A stretch of DNA of 14,497 nt from Phycisphaerales bacterium. GTDB taxonomy: Bacteria; Planctomycetota; Phycisphaerae; Sedimentisphaerales; Anaerohalosphaeraceae. Where the stretch lies: assembly GCA_011048645.1 (NCBI GenBank), contig DSDR01000231.1, positions 1-14,497 on the forward strand, written 5' to 3'. The notes below the pieces were generated by a model, which did no database searches, was not told the origin of the DNA, and worked only from the letters and a program-made list of their open reading frames with translations. Below, piece by piece: positions 13,071 to 14,497 of this stretch (its first letter is position 1; each line of letters opens with the position of its first letter). The translations under genes were made by a program, and so were the position numbers.

Positions 13071-13144
13071 GATTACGTCAAAGGCCGTGATGCGTGCGAT
13101 CTGGTGTGATCGTTCTCAATCTGCTTGAGGGCACGTAATCTTTT
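13071..13144 (+). other. Possible structured element downstream of nfi
   Basis: An 8-bp inverted repeat (13071-13078 GATTACGT with 13133-13140 ACGTAATC) encloses 54 nt that contain two smaller stems: GATC/GATC, and CTCAA/TTGAG with a 5-nt loop. TTTT follows directly on the plus strand. It could be an irregular terminator of nfi, a small RNA, or a remnant. No open frame or known RNA signature was seen in 13044-13160. Confidence 0.3.
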
Positions 13145-13160
13145 CCGGCTGCCGATAAGA

Positions 13161-13189
13161 AAGCCCCTGCGAGAGCGTCGCAGGGGCTT
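13161..13189 (-). terminator. Strong intrinsic terminator of the GH2 gene
   Basis: A perfect 12-bp GC-rich stem (13161-13172 with 13178-13189) with a 5-nt loop starts 28 nt after the GH2 stop codon. On the minus strand it is followed by a T-rich tail (CTTTCTTATC), as expected for intrinsic termination; the plus-strand side is G-rich, so it serves mainly the GH2 transcript. It may also stop read-through between the convergent nfi and GH2 genes. Confidence 0.85.
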
Positions 13190-13216
13190 GGGGCAGGTTG
13201 AATGATGAGACGGCGA

Positions 13217-14497
13217 TCAGTCGGCCAATTCGACCAGGCCGACATCAATGGATTGGCCGCCGGTGGTGTTACGGCAGGAAACGGCGATGAGATTATCGCC
13301 TTGTCGGATTGCCTTGCGAGCCTCATCCGAAATCGGAATGATGGCATAACTGCCGATGTGCCCGCTGGTCTCGGCGGCCTTGACGCCGTTGATATAGACC
13401 ACCGCGTCCTCATCGTGAAGGATGGACAGCATTACCTCGTCCACATCCGTCCGGTCAATCCGCACCGTGCGGCGCAGCCAGATGGCGTCGGTATTCCAGA
13501 CCGTACCGAGAATAATGCCCGGCGTGCCCGCCGTGCCGAAACCGCCGGGGCCGGTCTTCCAGCCGCTGTCGTCAAACGTCGGGGCAAACCAGTTGCGCCC
13601 CGGCCGATCGGTGGTGTACTTCCAGTCATACCGGCCCTGACGCGCATTGGGGACAAGCACCTTGACGGTCGGCGGTTTTTGATACAATTTCTTGTGCAGC
13701 GGAACAATCGTATCGGCGTCCATCTTAGTCACCGCCCGATCATACGTCATAATCCCGTTGACCTCGACTTCGACGTCGGTGGTCTGGGTATAGACCGCCG
13801 CGGCCAGACCGTCGCCAATCATCAGCCGCAGGCGATGGATCAGGTTGACATACGCCTTATTCAAATCCTCAATCGTGGTATAGCTGCGATAGCCCCAGTT
13901 TCTTTCATCCTGCCAGGTATGCCCTTTGAGCGGCAGTCCCAGCCCGCCGAATTCACCCAGCACCACGGCGCGGTTGTCTTCCACCGGCGGCACAGCCGGG
14001 CCGGGGTAGGCGTGAATATCGTGCACATCGCCCACGCCGCGATCGGTCCAGCCGCTGGCACTGTTGACCAGGCGCGTGGGGTCGAGCGCTTTGGTCCAGG
14101 CGGCGATTCGGGCGGTGTCAAACTGTCCCCAGCCTTCATTGAACGGCACCCACATCACGATACTCGGATGGTTGTAAAACGCCTCGATCATCGCCTGATA
14201 TTCCCGTTCATACTGTGTGGCTGAATGCGGATTGCGTCTCAGGTCGGGCATATCGCCGTGGATGTGGCCGTCGCCGTTGGGCATATCCTGCCAGACCAGC
14301 ACGCCGAGCTTGTCGCACCAGTAGTACAGCCGCTGGGGTTCAACCTTGACGTGCTTGCGAAGCATATTGAAGCCGAGTTGTTTGGTAACTTCCACATCAT
14401 ACCGCAGCGCCTCGTCGGTCGGCGCGGTATAAAGTCCGTCCGGCCACCAGCCCTGATCCAGCAGGCCGTAGTGGAACAGCGGCTCATTGTTCAGAAA
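13217..14497 (-). CDS. Glycoside hydrolase family 2 protein, C-terminal part (partial, runs off right edge)
   Basis: The last 426 residues of a GH2 enzyme (beta-galactosidase/glucuronidase superfamily); the N-terminus is outside the window. The frame stays open to base 14497, so no start lies here. The TIM-barrel part begins within 'NNEPLFHYGLLDQGWWPDGLYT' and continues with 'LGFNMLRKHVKVEPQRLYYWCDKLGVLVWQDMP' (about 41-73). The acid/base Glu is in 'WVPFNEGWGQFD' (E121 of the fragment) and the likely nucleophile in 'VVLGEFGG' (E182). After the barrel comes a second beta-sandwich, from about residue 296 ('NWFAPTFDDSGWKTGPGGFG') to the end, resembling a sugar-binding jelly roll usually found at the N-terminus of GH2 proteins. 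The substrate cannot be told from this part. The position beside DNA repair genes gives no polysaccharide-locus context inside the window. A strong terminator follows the stop. Confidence 0.9.
   Translation of the reverse strand, partial: FLNNEPLFHYGLLDQGWWPDGLYTAPTDEALRYDVEVTKQLGFNMLRKHVKVEPQRLYYWCDKLGVLVWQDMPNGDGHIHGDMPDLRRNPHSATQYEREYQAMIEAFYNHPSIVMWVPFNEGWGQFDTARIAAWTKALDPTRLVNSASGWTDRGVGDVHDIHAYPGPAVPPVEDNRAVVLGEFGGLGLPLKGHTWQDERNWGYRSYTTIEDLNKAYVNLIHRLRLMIGDGLAAAVYTQTTDVEVEVNGIMTYDRAVTKMDADTIVPLHKKLYQKPPTVKVLVPNARQGRYDWKYTTDRPGRNWFAPTFDDSGWKTGPGGFGTAGTPGIILGTVWNTDAIWLRRTVRIDRTDVDEVMLSILHDEDAVVYINGVKAAETSGHIGSYAIIPISDEARKAIRQGDNLIAVSCRNTTGGQSIDVGLVELAD

Overview
The window reads as chromosomal DNA from a diderm (Gram-negative type) bacterium of medium to fairly high GC. 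A BamA-type outer-membrane assembly factor and a GH2 glycosidase sit beside housekeeping genes. The gene order prs-rplY(ctc)-pth-rpsF-ssb-rpsR-rplI-dnaB, the CTC form of bL25 and a GlmU without a normal acetyltransferase half would fit the PVC group, perhaps Planctomycetota/Phycisphaerae. That placement is inference from general familiarity and was not tested by any search. I see no mobile element, CRISPR array or rRNA.

Left part (1-7849, all on the minus strand). Reading in the direction of transcription, the order is tRNA-Gln(UUG), glmU, prs, rplY/ctc, pth, rpsF, ssb, rpsR, rplI, dnaB and the first 286 codons of bamA, which runs off the left edge. Gaps between coding genes are mostly 29-85 bp; glmU/prs overlap by 8 bp and dnaB probably overlaps rplI. 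The cluster joins UDP-GlcNAc supply, PRPP synthesis, translation (bS6, bS18, bL9, bL25, peptidyl-tRNA hydrolase), replication (SSB, DnaB) and outer-membrane biogenesis.

Middle part (7850-9260). Upstream of the tRNA lies a 308-bp non-coding stretch with a good sigma-70-like promoter and a roughly 165-nt sequence that folds by eye into a closed multibranch RNA. The G-U pairs in its closing helix favour the minus strand, which agrees with the promoter. It is either a free small RNA or the leader of the tRNA-Gln/glmU operon. Beyond it are a hypothetical gene of 238 codons with its own promoter and probable terminator, and a divergent small basic ORF of about 56 codons.

Right part (9260-14497). 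uvrA (nucleotide excision repair, minus strand, extended -10 promoter) and nfi (endonuclease V, plus strand) diverge from a 235-bp spacer. That spacer carries two identical 28-bp direct repeats, each containing a hairpin with a GCAA loop. A strong intrinsic terminator separates nfi from the 3' part of a GH2 glycoside hydrolase gene that enters from the right edge.

The best candidates for something undescribed are the structured RNA upstream of tRNA-Gln/glmU, the remodelled GlmU, the hairpin-bearing repeats at the uvrA promoter, and a second possible structured element downstream of nfi.
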